Assembly (NCBI GenBank): GCA_029224185.1 | Contig: CM055188.1 | Coordinates: forward strand, 26,999,997-27,063,996 | DNA: 64,000 nt | Direction: 5' to 3' | Origin: Karalla daura | Taxonomy: Eukaryota > Chordata > Actinopteri > Chaetodontiformes > Leiognathidae | Shown here: one piece after another, positions 13,101-23,731 of the stretch | Numbering within the stretch: the first letter of the stretch is position 1 | How the letters are laid out: each line of letters starts with the position of its first letter | Program-made: the position numbers and the translations under genes | Notes under the pieces: generated by a model | What the model was told of the DNA's origin: nothing | Databases searched by the model: none | The model's input: only the letters and a program-made list of their open reading frames with translations

Positions 13101-16100
13101 GACAATGTATTGCATGAATACCACCATAGCTGGGGTTGCAAAATAATTACCATTATGAGCTTAATTTTGGAAATACTATGTCACACTAATAAGTTCCATA
13201 AAGATTTTTTATGCAAATAATTCATTGGCAACATCACCTTGATTTAGCTTATTTTCAGTCAGTTTTTGAGTTTGTCAGTTTCAGTTTGTCCTGTGCTACT
13301 ACTGTTGTTGCAAGCACATCATGTATTTCTCTTTCTATTGTTTCTGAAAAAGAAAATGTGAATAGTGTTCAATAGCTGTTCGGCTAAAGAAAAAAAAGTA
13401 CAGATGTCTTCACAAATCTCTGTTTCACTATTGAAAAAGAGCATATGGAAAGAATACAAGGATGCTAAAGCTGCAGCTAACAGTAAAGCTAATGCCAACT
13501 TCTCTGAATTCTATGCTAAAGGTAAGATAAAATAAAATGCATTCATCATTATTATTATTCTGTACAACAGCCAAAAATTGAACAAAATCACATCACATTC
13601 ACCATGTGATACACCTACACAATTCACACTCACAACAACAGAAAATCATTGTGGAAAAAAGTGGAAAATGAGCAGGCAACACAAAAACAAGTGAATAATA
13701 AAGACATAAATAATAGTAATCTAACAGAAAGAATAATAATAATACAAATAATTATTACAATAATAAACCACAACAATGACAAAACCATCACAGAAAACGT
13801 TTGGCTGCAGTGTCTTCACTTTCTCCCCGTCAACCTCCCTGAAGGCCTTTTACTTTGGGCTTTGCAGGGTATTCAAGCTGCTGGTGACCTAGGGTTTGTT
13901 ACTGGGGAAACATTTGTTCTCCCTGCTAAGAACGATGGTATCAGCACAGACGTTGATATAATCCATAATGTCCAACGTGAGTCCAACGATGTCATAAAGC
14001 TGAATGCATCTGGAGCCAGTCTTTGTTTTACTGGTGAGGCATTTGAGGCGCTGAGTTTATTTTCTGTAAAATCTTTTTATTGACTGATGCAGTGAAACAA
14101 TAAATACTGTCTTTTTGACTGTTCTAGTTTTTATCCTGATAATAACACATTTTGATAAGTCAGAGGGAGAGCTTTAAATGGGGAAAAAAAAATAAACAGT
14201 TATTGTGCATCCCCAGTCAGAGCGTAATGAACTCACAGGACTGAAGCATGGTTAACATCTGGCTGAATGCAGCTCACTTAATCAAAACAATGGGTGCTGC
14301 ATAATTTACTGCAGGAAAAAGAATTTGCAGGATTCTCTGGGTAAACAGAAAAGTAGCAGTCAAAGGTACATGGTTATGGGTTAGATCTGAAATTGTTGAA
14401 AAAGAAAAAGCAAAGTCCCGGCAACCTTTATTCATTGTTGAGGTTCCTGAGTGTTTGACACTGGCATCGCAGATTTCAACAATGAGTATTTAGCACTTGT
14501 TACTTTTCTTTAAAAAGTCCACACACATCAGCTTTAACACGCTGTGGGAGTTGTAGCCATTCATTTTCAGCCATCGGTGAACTGTTTGCTTGATGCACAC
14601 AATGAGCCAGACCTGAACTCTTGCGAGATCTTGATTGGTGAATGATTGATGCCAACTAGCATTCACAGTTTTAAATGCAGCTCAAAAATGAATGAAAATA
14701 CTGTGTTTTTGAATATCGATAGTGTGCTGCAAACTAAAGCAACATTCAAGTGCATCCACATTTACCATATCACACCCCTAAACTGAAGCAATCAACAAAG
14801 TCTATATATCTTGTTTGTACTTCAAAGTACTTTCAAAGTCTTTTAAAAGCTCAGTCTCATTGCTCACCAGGGAGGTGACTTTCCATATCCTGAGCATCAT
14901 TTCTACAGTTTTGGACCTGAATCTATGGGTGGGGGTAGCAGGATGGGCCCATGCCCCTGATTTAATCTGTGGCTGTGTCAGGCACTGGCCTACAGGCCAG
15001 CCCCTTGAGGCAAGGCTCTAGTAATCCTCCATGCAAGGTAACACTGATCCTCAACTGTATTTCTCATTGGGAGCCTGCTTGAATTTTTCTTTGTCTGACC
15101 CTTCATCAAGGACCACTCTGCCTCGAGAGACCCTACCGGGGGAAATAGCCCCTAACAACATAGCACTCAGGATCATTATGGCACTCAAAACTCCTCCACC
15201 ATGGCGAGTTGGTGGTTCTATTGAAGGTCTATTGATGGACAGAGTCAATAGACTGAACCGTGGACTCACTGGACCCCCTTAATGTGCATCTTAGTTATAT
15301 TTATCACAAGGTTCCACTAGCTGCACAATACAGAGCTCTTATTCTATGTTTATATTTTGAACAACTGCCTATTCTTTTTATCTACGTACATGTACAATTT
15401 AATAATCTTCCATTTCTGTTTATGTCGGAGCATATGTTACAACAGAATCGTTCTCCAGGGATTAATAATGTATACTGATTCAAGCAGGGCAATATGGGGA
15501 CTGCCACCCAGAATAGACAAATTATCATCTTGGTCTTTCAAACCGTACAAAGGAAAATATAAATTAAGAAATAAAAGGAATGAATGTCATCGATAATGAT
15601 AGAAATCTAAAAATCTATAATCTTTCATATTTAGAAACAAGTATTTTTCTGTCACAATTATGAAAGAACCATTTGCTGATCTTAGTTTTTTAAAATTAAA
15701 TTACACAAGTTCTGGCTGTGTCTGCAAAAAAACAAAAAAAAACAAATGTACAAATGTGATCTATGCTAGGATTTCAAAGTGATCATTAAAGTAAAGAAAA
15801 TGTAGAAAGTAACCAGATTTCAGTGTATCTGGAAAGGCATGATTCTTTTCAAGGATGGAAACAGTGGACTGAGTTGGGGGCAACAATAGCTGCATTAACC
15901 CAACCTAACCATCTGTAGACAAAGCTGGATTAGAACCACAAATGTCCTGGCACAAAAGGAAAAAGACTGCTTTACAACATAGGGAGCCGCAGTGCATGTT
16001 TTCAAGACCCTGCTTCGAGCCCAACCGTATCAATTAAGGTTACAAGTGAAATTTGGGTCAGAACATGGCTATCCTTCCGCCAAATACAAAATGACAAATG

Positions 16101-18834
16101 CAAGTGGTGAGAACTTAACCACAAACAGCCTTAAGATAGCCCTGGAAATCATTTGCATGTGTGCAGCTACAGACATCTACAGACAGAATGTGACCCATAC
16201 AAAACCTTGGAGAAAATACTGCCCACATACTGCGCACTCAGTAACCAAACAAAATCGAAAACAGATTCTGGTACAAAATCTTCTTCCCTTACAAAAAGAA
16301 AAAAAAACCTTTTTGTTTGTAAGAAAGAGAAAGAAACGAGAAAATTGGGACAAAGAGTAGACCTCAGACTAGATCATATCCCGATTAAAAAATAAAAAGA
16401 CAAAAACAAATCACACGTGTACTTTCATAACAAGCTTACATAGTCTTCTCACACAAGATTAAAACCATAAAATTTTAAAAAGCTCATCGGCAAAAATTTG
16501 TGTGGATGTATTTTACTTTATTTGACCCACAACAAGCAACCCTGAGGCTAACTTTTGATCTGAATGTTCAGTGGAAAATAGTTCATGGCACAGAACTGCA
16601 GGCAAAGATACTTAGACAAGGCAGCAGAAAACGAGCGGATTCAAACCTAAAAACACTCTTTCCACTTAAATTAAAAGGTGGCCATTATATTAGCAAATCG
16701 AACAAGCTTAACTCACTAACGCTCACCTACAGCCCGATCTGCTTCTGCTTCACTTTACTGCCCTTGTCAGTGCATACGTTCCTCAAATGACCATTGTTTT
16801 TCACTGCCACGAGTAAAAGCGTGGCAAAGTCAGAGTTTTTTCAGCACAGGAGCATCCCTCTCCATCTTCATGAAGCTTTTGAAAATTCAACTCCGCTAAC
16901 ACGTCCTCTTATTCTTCTTTCTCTTACTGCCATCTCCTCCAAACTGGTGCTTAGCCTCTGCACTTGTACTAGAAATGACACCACTGCACACTCCTCTCAC
17001 GGTAGTCTGAAGAATGTAGTATAAACTGTTGTACTGAAGGTTTGTTTCTCTTCTCTTCCAAATCACTTTGGATAGAGCCGTCTGCTAAATGTAAATATAA
17101 AGATAGCAGACAGTAAATATAAACCTCTTGCACTGAGATCCTCAACTTGCTACACTTTGGTATCTCATGTTTTTAAAGAGATTAAAAATAAAACTCTTTT
17201 GATGTACGTGTCCCAGTTGTCGGGGCAGCTCTTGTTAACATGTAGACTATGTTAGGATGTATGTATGCAGTCAGTTCTGCCATATATTGTTTACATGAGC
17301 TGTGCTTTGTTTCCTTTTCTTTTTTTCCAGCTACAGCTTTCAATGTTGGTTTCTTGTTTTTTTTTTTTTTTGTATACCGAGCTGTCCTCCACCCACCCAA
17401 CAGATAACCAACCCCTCCACCTCTTTTTTTGGTACACTGCAGCCCATCCAGTACTACCAGACCTTCAAACAAAACATACTGGATCAGCTTCTACAGCTTC
17501 CTAATTCCTACTAAAACTCAAGTCTCATGTTTGCTGATGGCAAATAACAAAAACTACTTCCACCCCAGGAGAGTGGAGCTATTAAAACACAAAAGCTATG
17601 AACAGCCAGAAACTACGTTTTTGCCATCAGTCATGAGGACATTATCATTTATTTTCAGTTGCCCTCCATCTAATTTGCGTGCAAGGCTTGGACACACCCA
17701 TGACTCTAACTCCTCTCCTATTGCAATCTATCAAAGAAAAAGAAAAAAAAGGAGGTCAACGTGAACACGAATTCAGTAAATCTAAATTATATAATCACCC
17801 TGATATACTTGTATCTGCAATTAGACTTCGTAAATCCAGTAGTAGTTGTGTGTGTGTGTTACATAATATAGTTTGGGCGATTATTTGCACGTCCAAAGAC
17901 ACTTGGGTTTTCACACCAACGTTGTAAGTAATAATCACGTTGAGGTGGGATTTAGTCGTACGCACGATTAAAACTAGGAACAAACGAGTGTAAAGCTGTG
18001 TCCATTAGCTCGGTGATACCTCGACCCTCCTCTCCATACACAGTTGGTCACCGAGCACGTACGTAACGTTTCCCAGCGTTAACATTAGATGTCACACAAA
18101 TGCAGCTTTTCACTGGGTAAATCCTGTCAAAGCCTAACGGTGGGGGAAAGTTGCTCTGCTCGCACAGCTTCAATTTAAAAACAAAACAAAGGAAGAAAAA
18201 AAACGGGGTCAAAATACTTCGCTTTCTTTAAAGGAGGAGGAGGTGGAGGAAGAGGAGAGCTAATGTTATTTCCGTACGCTCAGTCCAGGAAGCATTTTTT
18301 TTAACGTAAACACTTTCTTGTTTATTTGCATATAGGCAAACTTCAGTGTTTGAATTATTATTTTTTGAAAAAAAATATGCTGGTGCTAATACTTCAATGT
18401 GTGTTGATTATACAAAATAAAAACACATTTTAAGGACATGGTTCTTTTTTTTACGATGTCCGACAGTCACATAAACACTCCGGAGCTCAGGCTAACTGAC
18501 AATTCAACCCGCAATCCGCCATGTTGAAACCTGTCTAAAAACACCAACTTTCCCTCTGCTAATTCAAACGATAAAGGGTCGAGGAGGCAACGCAGCATGC
18601 ATAGAAGATTTTAAAAAATGTGTTAAGAAATAAAGCAATACTCACAGGCGGTGGTCGGATCTTGCAGATGCCAGTTTTCTCCGCAATGGGTCGTATTTTG
18701 TTGATGTACGCAAAAGGGTCGGCAAATTCCTCCCAGCTGGGCTCAAAAACAGGACACTCCGGAGGGGGAATGAACTCATTCTGCTGAGGTTGAGTCATCG
18801 TTGCATCTTCGTCGTGATTGTAGCTGGAAGACAT
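1..18834 (-). CDS. kdm5b: Lysine-specific histone demethylase 5B (3' end outside window)
   Basis: Fe(II)/2-oxoglutarate dioxygenase that removes methyl groups from H3K4me3/me2 in the nucleus and represses transcription. The frame joins 25 exons: 18646-18834, 12423-12500, 12217-12339, 11952-12122, 10726-10851, 10230-10523, 9950-10108, 9723-9842, 8751-8909, 8350-8531, 6674-6836, 6361-6480, 5726-5920, 5343-5524, 4761-4882, 4500-4650, 4252-4372, 3475-3830, 2565-2703, 2283-2462, 2027-2185, 1227-1646, 1032-1122, 241-428 and 1-150. All phases agree and give about 1,446 residues, against 1,544 for human KDM5B. Domain order is JmjN, ARID, PHD1, JmjC, C5HC2 zinc finger, PLU-1 helical region, PHD2 and a Lys-rich tail. 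The missing C terminus should hold PHD3. KDM5B is preferred over 5A/5C because of close wording along the whole length and because rabif and adipor1 are neighbours. Which teleost duplicate (a or b) this is cannot be told. The ATG at 18834 is the first in frame and gives a shorter N terminus than human. Confidence 0.96.
1032..1646 (-). CDS. kdm5b: kdm5b exons 22-23: PHD2 finger and following linker
   Basis: Exon 22 (1227-1646) starts MATLAEVHQREMELL (internal Met, as in human) and carries the PHD2 finger: CVCQM, VQCELCREVFHCGC and WLCPRC. This is followed by PPLDKVLPLLASLQRIRVRL, which is nearly identical to human. The donor is GTCAGT; an alternative GT six bases downstream keeps the same phase. 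Exon 23 (1032-1122) is a short divergent linker ending in phase 1. Confidence 0.9.
2027..4882 (-). CDS. kdm5b: kdm5b exons 15-21: PLU-1-like helical region
   Basis: Seven exons (4761-4882, 4500-4650, 4252-4372, 3475-3830, 2565-2703, 2283-2462, 2027-2185) encode about 400 helix-rich residues matching the PLU-1 domain of KDM5B. Examples are LDVKLPQLPLLRERLEQARW, MARLQELLTVSEQWEERV and STKLESLCDVERALSESKD. An interior mariner-like MITE sits in the intron between exons 18 and 19. Confidence 0.91.
3105..3364. mobile_element. Mariner/Tc1-like MITE in a kdm5b intron
   Basis: A 260-bp element bounded by TA dinucleotides (3103-3104 and 3365-3366). It has inverted ends: the left end reads CAGTGGAACCTCGACT and the right end, read on the minus strand, CAGTGGTACCGTGAG. 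There is no coding capacity. The TA target duplication and the CAGTGG terminus suggest a non-autonomous mariner-superfamily element. It lies in the intron between kdm5b exons 18 and 19. Confidence 0.7.
4015..4047. repeat. (ATT)n microsatellite
   Basis: Interrupted ATT triplet tract in the kdm5b intron between exons 17 and 18; nothing else is seen in that intron. Confidence 0.8.
5343..5920 (-). CDS. kdm5b: kdm5b exons 13-14: helical linker and C5HC2 zinc finger
   Basis: Exon 13 (5726-5920) begins MPIGRNCVAHYRDLSRYCVF, equivalent to human LPLGRQCVEHYRLLHRYCVF, so its Met is internal and not a start. Exon 14 (5343-5524) carries CFKCRTTCFLSGVTCAC, VCLYHAQSLCSC and further ligands of the C5HC2 finger that caps the KDM5 catalytic core. 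Confidence 0.92.
6361..9842 (-). CDS. kdm5b: kdm5b exons 8-12: JmjC catalytic domain
   Basis: Exons 9723-9842, 8751-8909, 8350-8531, 6674-6836 and 6361-6480 encode residues 381-628. The iron ligands are present: the HxE motif in FCWHIEDHWSYSINYLHW (H520, E522) and the distal His in FPRAYHSGFNQGFNFAEA (H608). These correspond to H499, E501 and H587 of human KDM5B, a constant offset of 21 that supports the exon model. The enzyme is therefore predicted to be active. The split Trp codon (TG|G) joins exons 10 and 11. The intron at 8532-8750 is open in frame. Confidence 0.94.
7129..7182. repeat. (CAA)n microsatellite
   Basis: About 18 CAA triplets, slightly interrupted at the left, in the 1.5-kb kdm5b intron between exons 10 and 11. 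Confidence 0.9.
7260..7690 (+). mobile_element. LINE (non-LTR retrotransposon) remnant
   Basis: Read on the plus strand, the part near 7497-7560 translates as DFNAHMSNHSKTWRGVI. This resembles the GDFNAH block of the apurinic-like endonuclease domain of fish non-LTR retrotransposons. A stop follows shortly after and the remainder is decayed, so the element is dead. The upstream part (7373-7459) contains tight inverted repeats described in the findings. Confidence 0.6.
7730..8055 (+). mobile_element. SINE-like short interspersed repeat
   Basis: Contains signature phrases of a very common fish interspersed repeat (a clause reading TTGGGCAAGATACTGAACCC, later GTGTATGAATGGTTG, and a tail ending GGTCCATTTACCAT). 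Two further relatives occur at 22,455-22,680 and 22,845-22,975. There is no coding capacity. It sits in a kdm5b intron. Confidence 0.65.
9950..10108 (-). CDS. kdm5b: kdm5b exon 7: PHD1 finger
   Basis: Residues 328-380 form a complete C4HC3 zinc finger: CLVCGSG, LLLCDGCDDSYHTYCL and GDWICPKCLAQ. In KDM5 proteins PHD1 binds the unmodified H3 N terminus (H3K4me0). All eight zinc ligands are present, so this finger should be functional. Confidence 0.95.
10230..10851 (-). CDS. kdm5b: kdm5b exons 5-6: linker with SUMO-consensus sites
   Basis: Exon 5 (10726-10851) carries NTKDKEYTPHDLPQRQSVQP and RRAKRMRSE, which match the human linker. Exon 6 (10230-10523, residues 230-327) is Lys/Glu-rich and holds three psi-K-x-E motifs: VKIE (K234), VKPE (K257) and VKTE (K304). 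Human KDM5B is reported to be SUMOylated in this linker. A 51-nt segment of exon 6 (10325-10375) has splice-like ends; see findings. Confidence 0.88.
11952..12500 (-). CDS. kdm5b: kdm5b exons 2-4: ARID DNA-binding domain
   Basis: Three exons (12423-12500, 12217-12339, 11952-12122) encode residues 64-187, covering the ARID fold. Recognisable pieces are DWQPPFACDVDRLKFTPRIQ, LDQIAKFWELQG and SVKMGFSPGKAIGSHLR. ARID of KDM5B binds DNA with GC preference. All junctions are phase 0 with AG acceptors. Two introns here are about 80-95 bases, typical of a compact teleost gene. Confidence 0.93.
12501..18645. other. kdm5b first intron (6.1 kb), mostly repeat-derived
   Basis: No further kdm5b exon is visible between exon 2 and exon 1. 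The stretch around 13,010-13,160 resembles a decayed element rich in GATACAATATATTGCAAT-type sequence. A 144-codon open frame at 13,649-14,083 (plus strand) has no recognisable family and is not called a gene. The part nearest exon 1 (about 18,000-18,640) is richer in CpG and probably belongs to the promoter-proximal region. Confidence 0.6.
14850..15320 (+). mobile_element. Unclassified interspersed repeat, probably LINE-derived
   Basis: GC-richer than its surroundings, with phrases such as GAGACCCTACCGGGGG and ACTCCTCCACCATGGCGA that I recognise as recurring in fish genomes next to non-LTR element sequence. No intact frame. The family name is uncertain. Confidence 0.45.
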
Positions 18835-19400
18835 TTAAAACGCGTATTCACAGCCCCGAAAAATGTGCTCGGTTTTTCTTTACCTTTCAGTTCATGTCCA
18901 CGCTCCACTCATTGAACTCAAAGACGGATTGTATAGTTGGAGACGAGGTGACAGTCTGGGACTGTGCACATCCGCTCCAGAAAGTAGACACACGTTGATT
19001 ATAGCGATTACGTTCCCAGTCAGAGGTTATACCTCAACATTTAATCGAGAGTTAGCACATTAGATTAAATGCGTTGCATTCCCATCGATACAGCTCGTTT
19101 TGTGTGTTTTCAAGTGTTTAGAAATGCACGCAGGGCCGTGCTGCAGTAGCGATTAGGAACTTCGTTTTGGTGTGCTTTTCTTTACAAAGGATTAAAATAA
19201 AGCCTCCTACAGAACACTTTGCGGATATTTTACTCACAAGTGTGTAGAGGGATTATTGGTTTATTGGTTCCGTGGTTTCCACACAGATGATCGAGTCCGT
19301 GTCGGATGAGTTTGATTCGTATACCCTAAACGGGGAATACACTCTTTGTAACTCCGCTCGCCAGGCGAGAGAATAGACGTGTTATAGACGGTACGGTGGG
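18500..19400 (-). promoter_or_regulatory. kdm5b: Probable kdm5b promoter and 5' UTR region
   Basis: Flanks the start codon and is locally enriched in CpG. A YY1-like motif CCGCCATGTTG lies at about 18,517-18,527, just inside intron 1. Upstream of the ATG (18,837-18,990) are several short upstream ATGs. The transcription start is not visible. No TATA box was recognised. The remainder of this intergenic interval up to rabif shows only repeats. Confidence 0.45.
18646..18834 (-). CDS. kdm5b: kdm5b exon 1: start codon and JmjN domain
   Basis: Encodes residues 1-63. The JmjN core is ECPVFEPSWEEFADPFAYI (about 26-44), followed by IRPIAEKTGICKIRPPP. The exon ends in phase 0 at a GTGAGT donor. JmjN packs against the JmjC fold and is needed for KDM5 activity. 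The start ATG has a weak context (T at -3); a second in-frame ATG lies at codon 13. Confidence 0.93.
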
Positions 19401-19849
19401 TTTTTATAATCGAACACACCCACCAGATCCCTGCGCACCGACCGGCACTTTGTTTTTAAATGGTCTAGAGGAGCTCAGTGATTGGTGGATTGTTGATAGT
19501 TCAGCTGTTTGTCCTTTAACAATTAATATTTAGTCATTTTCTACACCACCACCAGCACACGTGTCGCCTATCAGACATATTTTGAATGTAAAGTTGTAAG
19601 ATTGCCCCACTTTAAACTATCTTCAGCTATTCACCCTTTTGTTGCCAGATTGTTTATGTTTGACAGTTTCTTTGTTGTTTGAACACTGTTTCACGCTAAA
19701 TATCTTGTTCAGGCTCAAAATTCAATTAAGTGATATTGCACATTCATTGAAAACACTATTATAAACCACCATTAAAATTATTACAGTAGAGCAGTGATAG
19801 CTCATACAGATTTAGACATCCTTGGTCTTTACCTGCTTTGTACCCAATG

Positions 19850-20000
19850 GTGTTTCCAGCACATAGAGAGCAAACGCAGGGCATTCTATGTGGAGAGGTC
19901 TTTAGTCCATTGCAGGGTGCGTGAGCTCACACACACTCACACCTAGAAGTCTACAACTGACCTAAATCCATGTTTTTGGACTGTCGGAGGAAACCAGCGT
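19850..20000 (-). mobile_element. tRNA-type SINE fragment, antisense
   Basis: Contains CCATGTTTTTGGACTGTCGG and surrounding phrases, the reverse complement of a widespread fish SINE body. It is a partial copy. Related copies are at 30,770-31,070, 31,845-32,125, 47,060-47,310, 51,575-51,865, 52,290-52,495 and 58,075-58,215. Confidence 0.6.
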
Positions 20001-20279
20001 ATCTGAAAAAAACAGAACAAAAAAAACAAACAAAAAAACCTATGTAGATACTGAAAGAACAGACTCAACAAAACAAAACAAAACAAAAAATCCAGAAACA
20101 AACTCAACACAGGAAAGCCTTTGTTCTGACTGAAAGTCAACTGGAGATATGTGTGAGTCTGTCACCCTATGAGACAGGACACCATTTCACCCACTGCTAA
20201 CAAAGTAATGATTTTGGGGAGGAGACAGCTTGTTCGGATTATTTCAGTCATCTATTTAGGTTCTCTGTTGACATCTTAT

Positions 20280-21871
20280 TTTTTTCAAATAGTATCATTT
20301 TATTGATGTTATTTGTCCTTACATTATCAAACAGACAATTGTAAATCAGAAGAAATGTAGCTAAGACACCAATTTAATCCCACACAAAGGTTAAACATTA
20401 AAACACTTAAAAAAAAGAAGACATATTAAGCTACACACTATAACATGAGTTAACACTTTCGGCAAAATCTCAGATGACGTGTAAACAGAGTCTGGCATAG
20501 GGCTATATTTACTTCTCCATGTCCATGAGACTGATTTGAATGTCCCTGTTCTCTGTTTCACTTTAACTTCCCGTTGGTGAATTTCAGACTTTACACTTCG
20601 ACCGTTACAAATCACAGGTGGCTTTTAAGATTGACTGCACAAGCTCCCTGTAATAAAAAAGAAAATATATTTTTTTATACATCACAAAAGTTTTGCTCTG
20701 TGCCATAGACTCACACTGCATCTTCATTGCATAGCCATTACACATGGTTATATCTGTGCATATGCCTCAGTGATGCACTTTCCCCAATTACCAGCACTTA
20801 AATCCCATAAAAAACATATACAACTATGATTGTGTACATGTAACATGATACACATTTATCCAACTGCGGTGACAACATGTATTTCCTATTAGCATCCTTT
20901 TAGAGTACTCCGAGTATACAGTACACCACCTCCATCGCTTACGGTGTAATTTGCAGACTACCACCACTGTCACTGACAGGGTCTGGTTCAGCTGACATTG
21001 TGAGGGGACACTCTTAAAGTAACAGATGCACAAAATGTTGAAGAACACATTAGACACTTAACAGCAGGAGACACAAAATAATAACAAAAAAAAAGAAATA
21101 GGCATCGCATACTGATATTCAGTGGCAAACTGTAGACCAGCACCTTCAATACAGATGTGGAGATTAATCCAAGTCACAACCTCAACCCCACCCCCATATG
21201 TTTCATTAATTGTATTTCTTCTGTCATTGTCATGAAGCTATAATGCTCAATGCAAATAACATAGAAGGCATGGGGGTATATGGCACACCCTCACTTCAAC
21301 ATATGATTACATTAAGTATGGTATGATGTGTCACAGATGCTTTGAGTGAATCAATTAAAAATCAATTGTAAGAACAAAAAAGGAAAGAGTTCCATTACCC
21401 TTTTAAAATTGTTTTCTTTGACCAAAAAACTCTAAAACCTGGGCATCAAGTTAGAATGCATCATCAGTGCTTTAATTACATAAATTTCTTGACTAAAATT
21501 ATCATTAATCTGATCCCGTGCTGACATCTTTGTCTTTGGAACTCAACTCTGGAAGACTTCTGAGAGAAGGGAGGTGAAATTATATTATCCAGGAAACAGC
21601 TGTAGGATAGCAATCACCATTAGCTTCCCAAAAAACATATAAATTAAAATGGGATGGACACACTGCTGTCAGAGCGATGGAAATGGAAGAAGCTGAATCC
21701 TGTTGTCATAAACAATGAACACAAAAGTAAATAAAATGTAAAAAAAAAAAAAAAAAGAGAGGAAATCAAAGTGTCTGGGTGAGATGGATTCATTTGTGTA
21801 AATGGATGAAAAAATGCATAGCCGCTTAAAGCATTTCTCAAAGTTCTTGTAGGCTCATATATGTACTGAGA
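20280..21871 (-). other. rabif: Possible rabif 3' UTR
   Basis: AT-rich non-coding sequence immediately downstream of the rabif stop. An AATAAA on the minus strand at 20,298-20,303 is one candidate polyadenylation signal. There is no transcript evidence, so the real end could be nearer. A poly-A/T tract lies at about 21,740-21,756. Confidence 0.3.
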
Positions 21872-23731
21872 CTATGCATGATTCACCCTTTCCAAAGCAA
21901 CGTAAAAACTTCTCTTGTCATCAAGACAGTGCCAACCAATTGGTCCAATTTCACAATCTGCACAGATGAGATACTTGATTCTCCCAACATCGTTAGTGAA
22001 GCCCACATTCTCAAAAGAGAACATGTCGTCCACAAACCAGTGGGCAGTCAGAGTGTCCCCATCCACTGAGCCCTCTGTGCTGTTCAGGCCACTCTTTTTC
22101 CGCATGGAGGGTAGAAACAACTATTGAGAGAAAACACAGGCATAGTCAACATTTAAACATGTCTGAGGGAATTGCTGCAAAGGGTTTTTGGACACAATAT
22201 ATAAAAATATTTAAAAAATGTTACCATGTGTTTAAATCTAGTTCTCTGTGTGTAATTTTTTGGAAAATATTGTCCAGAATATTTCATATTATTCTACTCA
22301 TGAAACATGCAAATGTCCCTATGGAGGAATAAACAAAGTGTTACATGGCTTACATAAAGACACAATGCTACAATCACACTGCCACAAATCTTCAACTCGT
22401 CCAGGATCTGACATGATTAAGGACACTTTTGGTTTTGGTTCGTTTCTGGTTCTCTTACATATCTAAGCATCTTTGGGCAAGATACCAAACCCCAAATTGC
22501 TCCTGATGAAACATACCAGCATGTGAATGGCTAAAGCTACCGGTTAAACAGGTGTAACATGTAGCGTTGCCTCTTCCCCCAATATATGAATGAATGCATG
22601 CAAATGGACAAATGTTATCTCTCTGTAAAAGCATAAAAAAAATCTCCCTAAGAAACAGTCCATTCACCAACACAGACATGTTAGATTTAATTGACAAAGT
22701 GCAAACAGTGCAGGCTTATTCTGCGATTCATTCTCAAAGCCTCTATTGTAATGGTTCATATCTACATTTAACATTTAGCAACTATATCCCCAGTGATATA
22801 AATGTCAGTTTGTATGCACAGTAAAAACTCTCTCTAAAAGCAACTGGCTGAGCAGGTGGACCCTGTCGGGTAGCTTATGCCTCTATTGAATGTTTGAGTG
22901 TGAATGGGTCAATGTGACTAGTCTCTAATGGTACTTTGAGTGGTATCGAAATCTAAAGAAAAAAAACATTTACCAATTTGCCGCAAGATCATTATAAATT
23001 CTTGCAACTCAGACACCATCTACAGAAAAATGAGGATTGGAGAAATTGAGAGTCTGGCATCATTATAACCATTTTACACTACTGGGCCTGCTGTGGTCTG
23101 GTGGTTAAGAGCCTGGAGCTGTAACAGGTTTGAGTTCCCCCAATAGCTAAAATGCCCCTGAGGAAGACAGACGACCCCAATTTCTCCAAAGTGGCAATAG
23201 TGCCGAAAGTTTCCCCATACTTTCTCTTGAAATGTCCCTATTGTGGGAGAAATAAAGATATATTCAGAATATTCTATTCTGATTCAGATGTGGGGGGGGG
23301 GGCGTGTTTTTTAGAAACCTTCAAGGCACCTTGCCTGTAATTTGTATAACAACCATGAGAATCGTTTATATCACATCTCAAAGAACCAAGCAGTAGTCCA
23401 GATGCCTTTGTTTTATCAGTTTAAAGACTGCCATGACCTGCGACTGTGAACCTTTGTTTAGAGTCATTGTTAAAAAGTGGCAGACATAAAGAAACAATGA
23501 CTCTATTTATAATACCTTTGTAATACATGAGTTACTCCCAGTGTGTCATTTCAATGAGGCTTAAGTCAGACATCGAGGTGGGTTTACCTCCTTCTCTGCC
23601 AGCACCGCTGTCCCTGGGCTGAGCACCTTGGATCCGCAGCGTTGACACACCACAAACTTGCTGTTCTTCCCGTCCTCTGAAACCAGGTCGGACCGGTCCG
23701 GGCTCTCTTTGGACTGCTGATTGTTCTCCAT
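21872..23731 (-). CDS. rabif: Rab-interacting factor / Mss4 (guanine nucleotide exchange chaperone)
   Basis: Small zinc protein that binds nucleotide-free exocytic Rab GTPases (Rab8, Rab10 and others), stabilising them and releasing GDP in the cytosol. Two coding exons: 23588-23731 (48 codons from ATG at 23731) and 21872-22120 (82 residues plus stop), joined in phase 0 for 130 residues (human 123). The zinc site is intact: C29/C32 in VCQRCGSKV and C101/C104 in ICADCEIGPIGWHC. The stretches FENVGFTNDVG and LDDKRSFYVALERV are nearly identical to mammalian Mss4. The Leu at the start of exon 2 is internal. In human the next gene is KLHL12, but here adipor1 follows directly. Confidence 0.96.
22121..23587. 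other. rabif intron with SINE copies
   Basis: 1.47-kb intron holding repeat copies of the kind at 7,730 (22,455-22,680 and a partial copy at 22,845-22,975), one tRNA-derived SINE (23,085-23,285) and an 11-base G run at 23,292-23,302. No additional coding exon was seen. Confidence 0.7.
23085..23285 (+). mobile_element. tRNA-derived SINE
   Basis: Begins with an A-box-like TGGTCTGGTGGTTAAGAGC and a B-box-like GGTTTGAGTTCCC about 35 bases later. It ends in a tail with GGAGAAATAAAG and simple ATTCT repeats. This is the structure of a polymerase-III-driven tRNA-type SINE; it is not a functional tRNA because no cloverleaf can be completed. Confidence 0.6.

Noticed and set aside
13649..14083. 144-codon plus-strand frame in kdm5b intron 1
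   Set aside because: Low-complexity Asn/Ile N-terminal part and no recognisable domain; probably chance or a decayed repeat.
23085..23160. Possible tRNA gene
   Set aside because: A-box and B-box are present but no cloverleaf or acceptor pairing; it is the head of a SINE.
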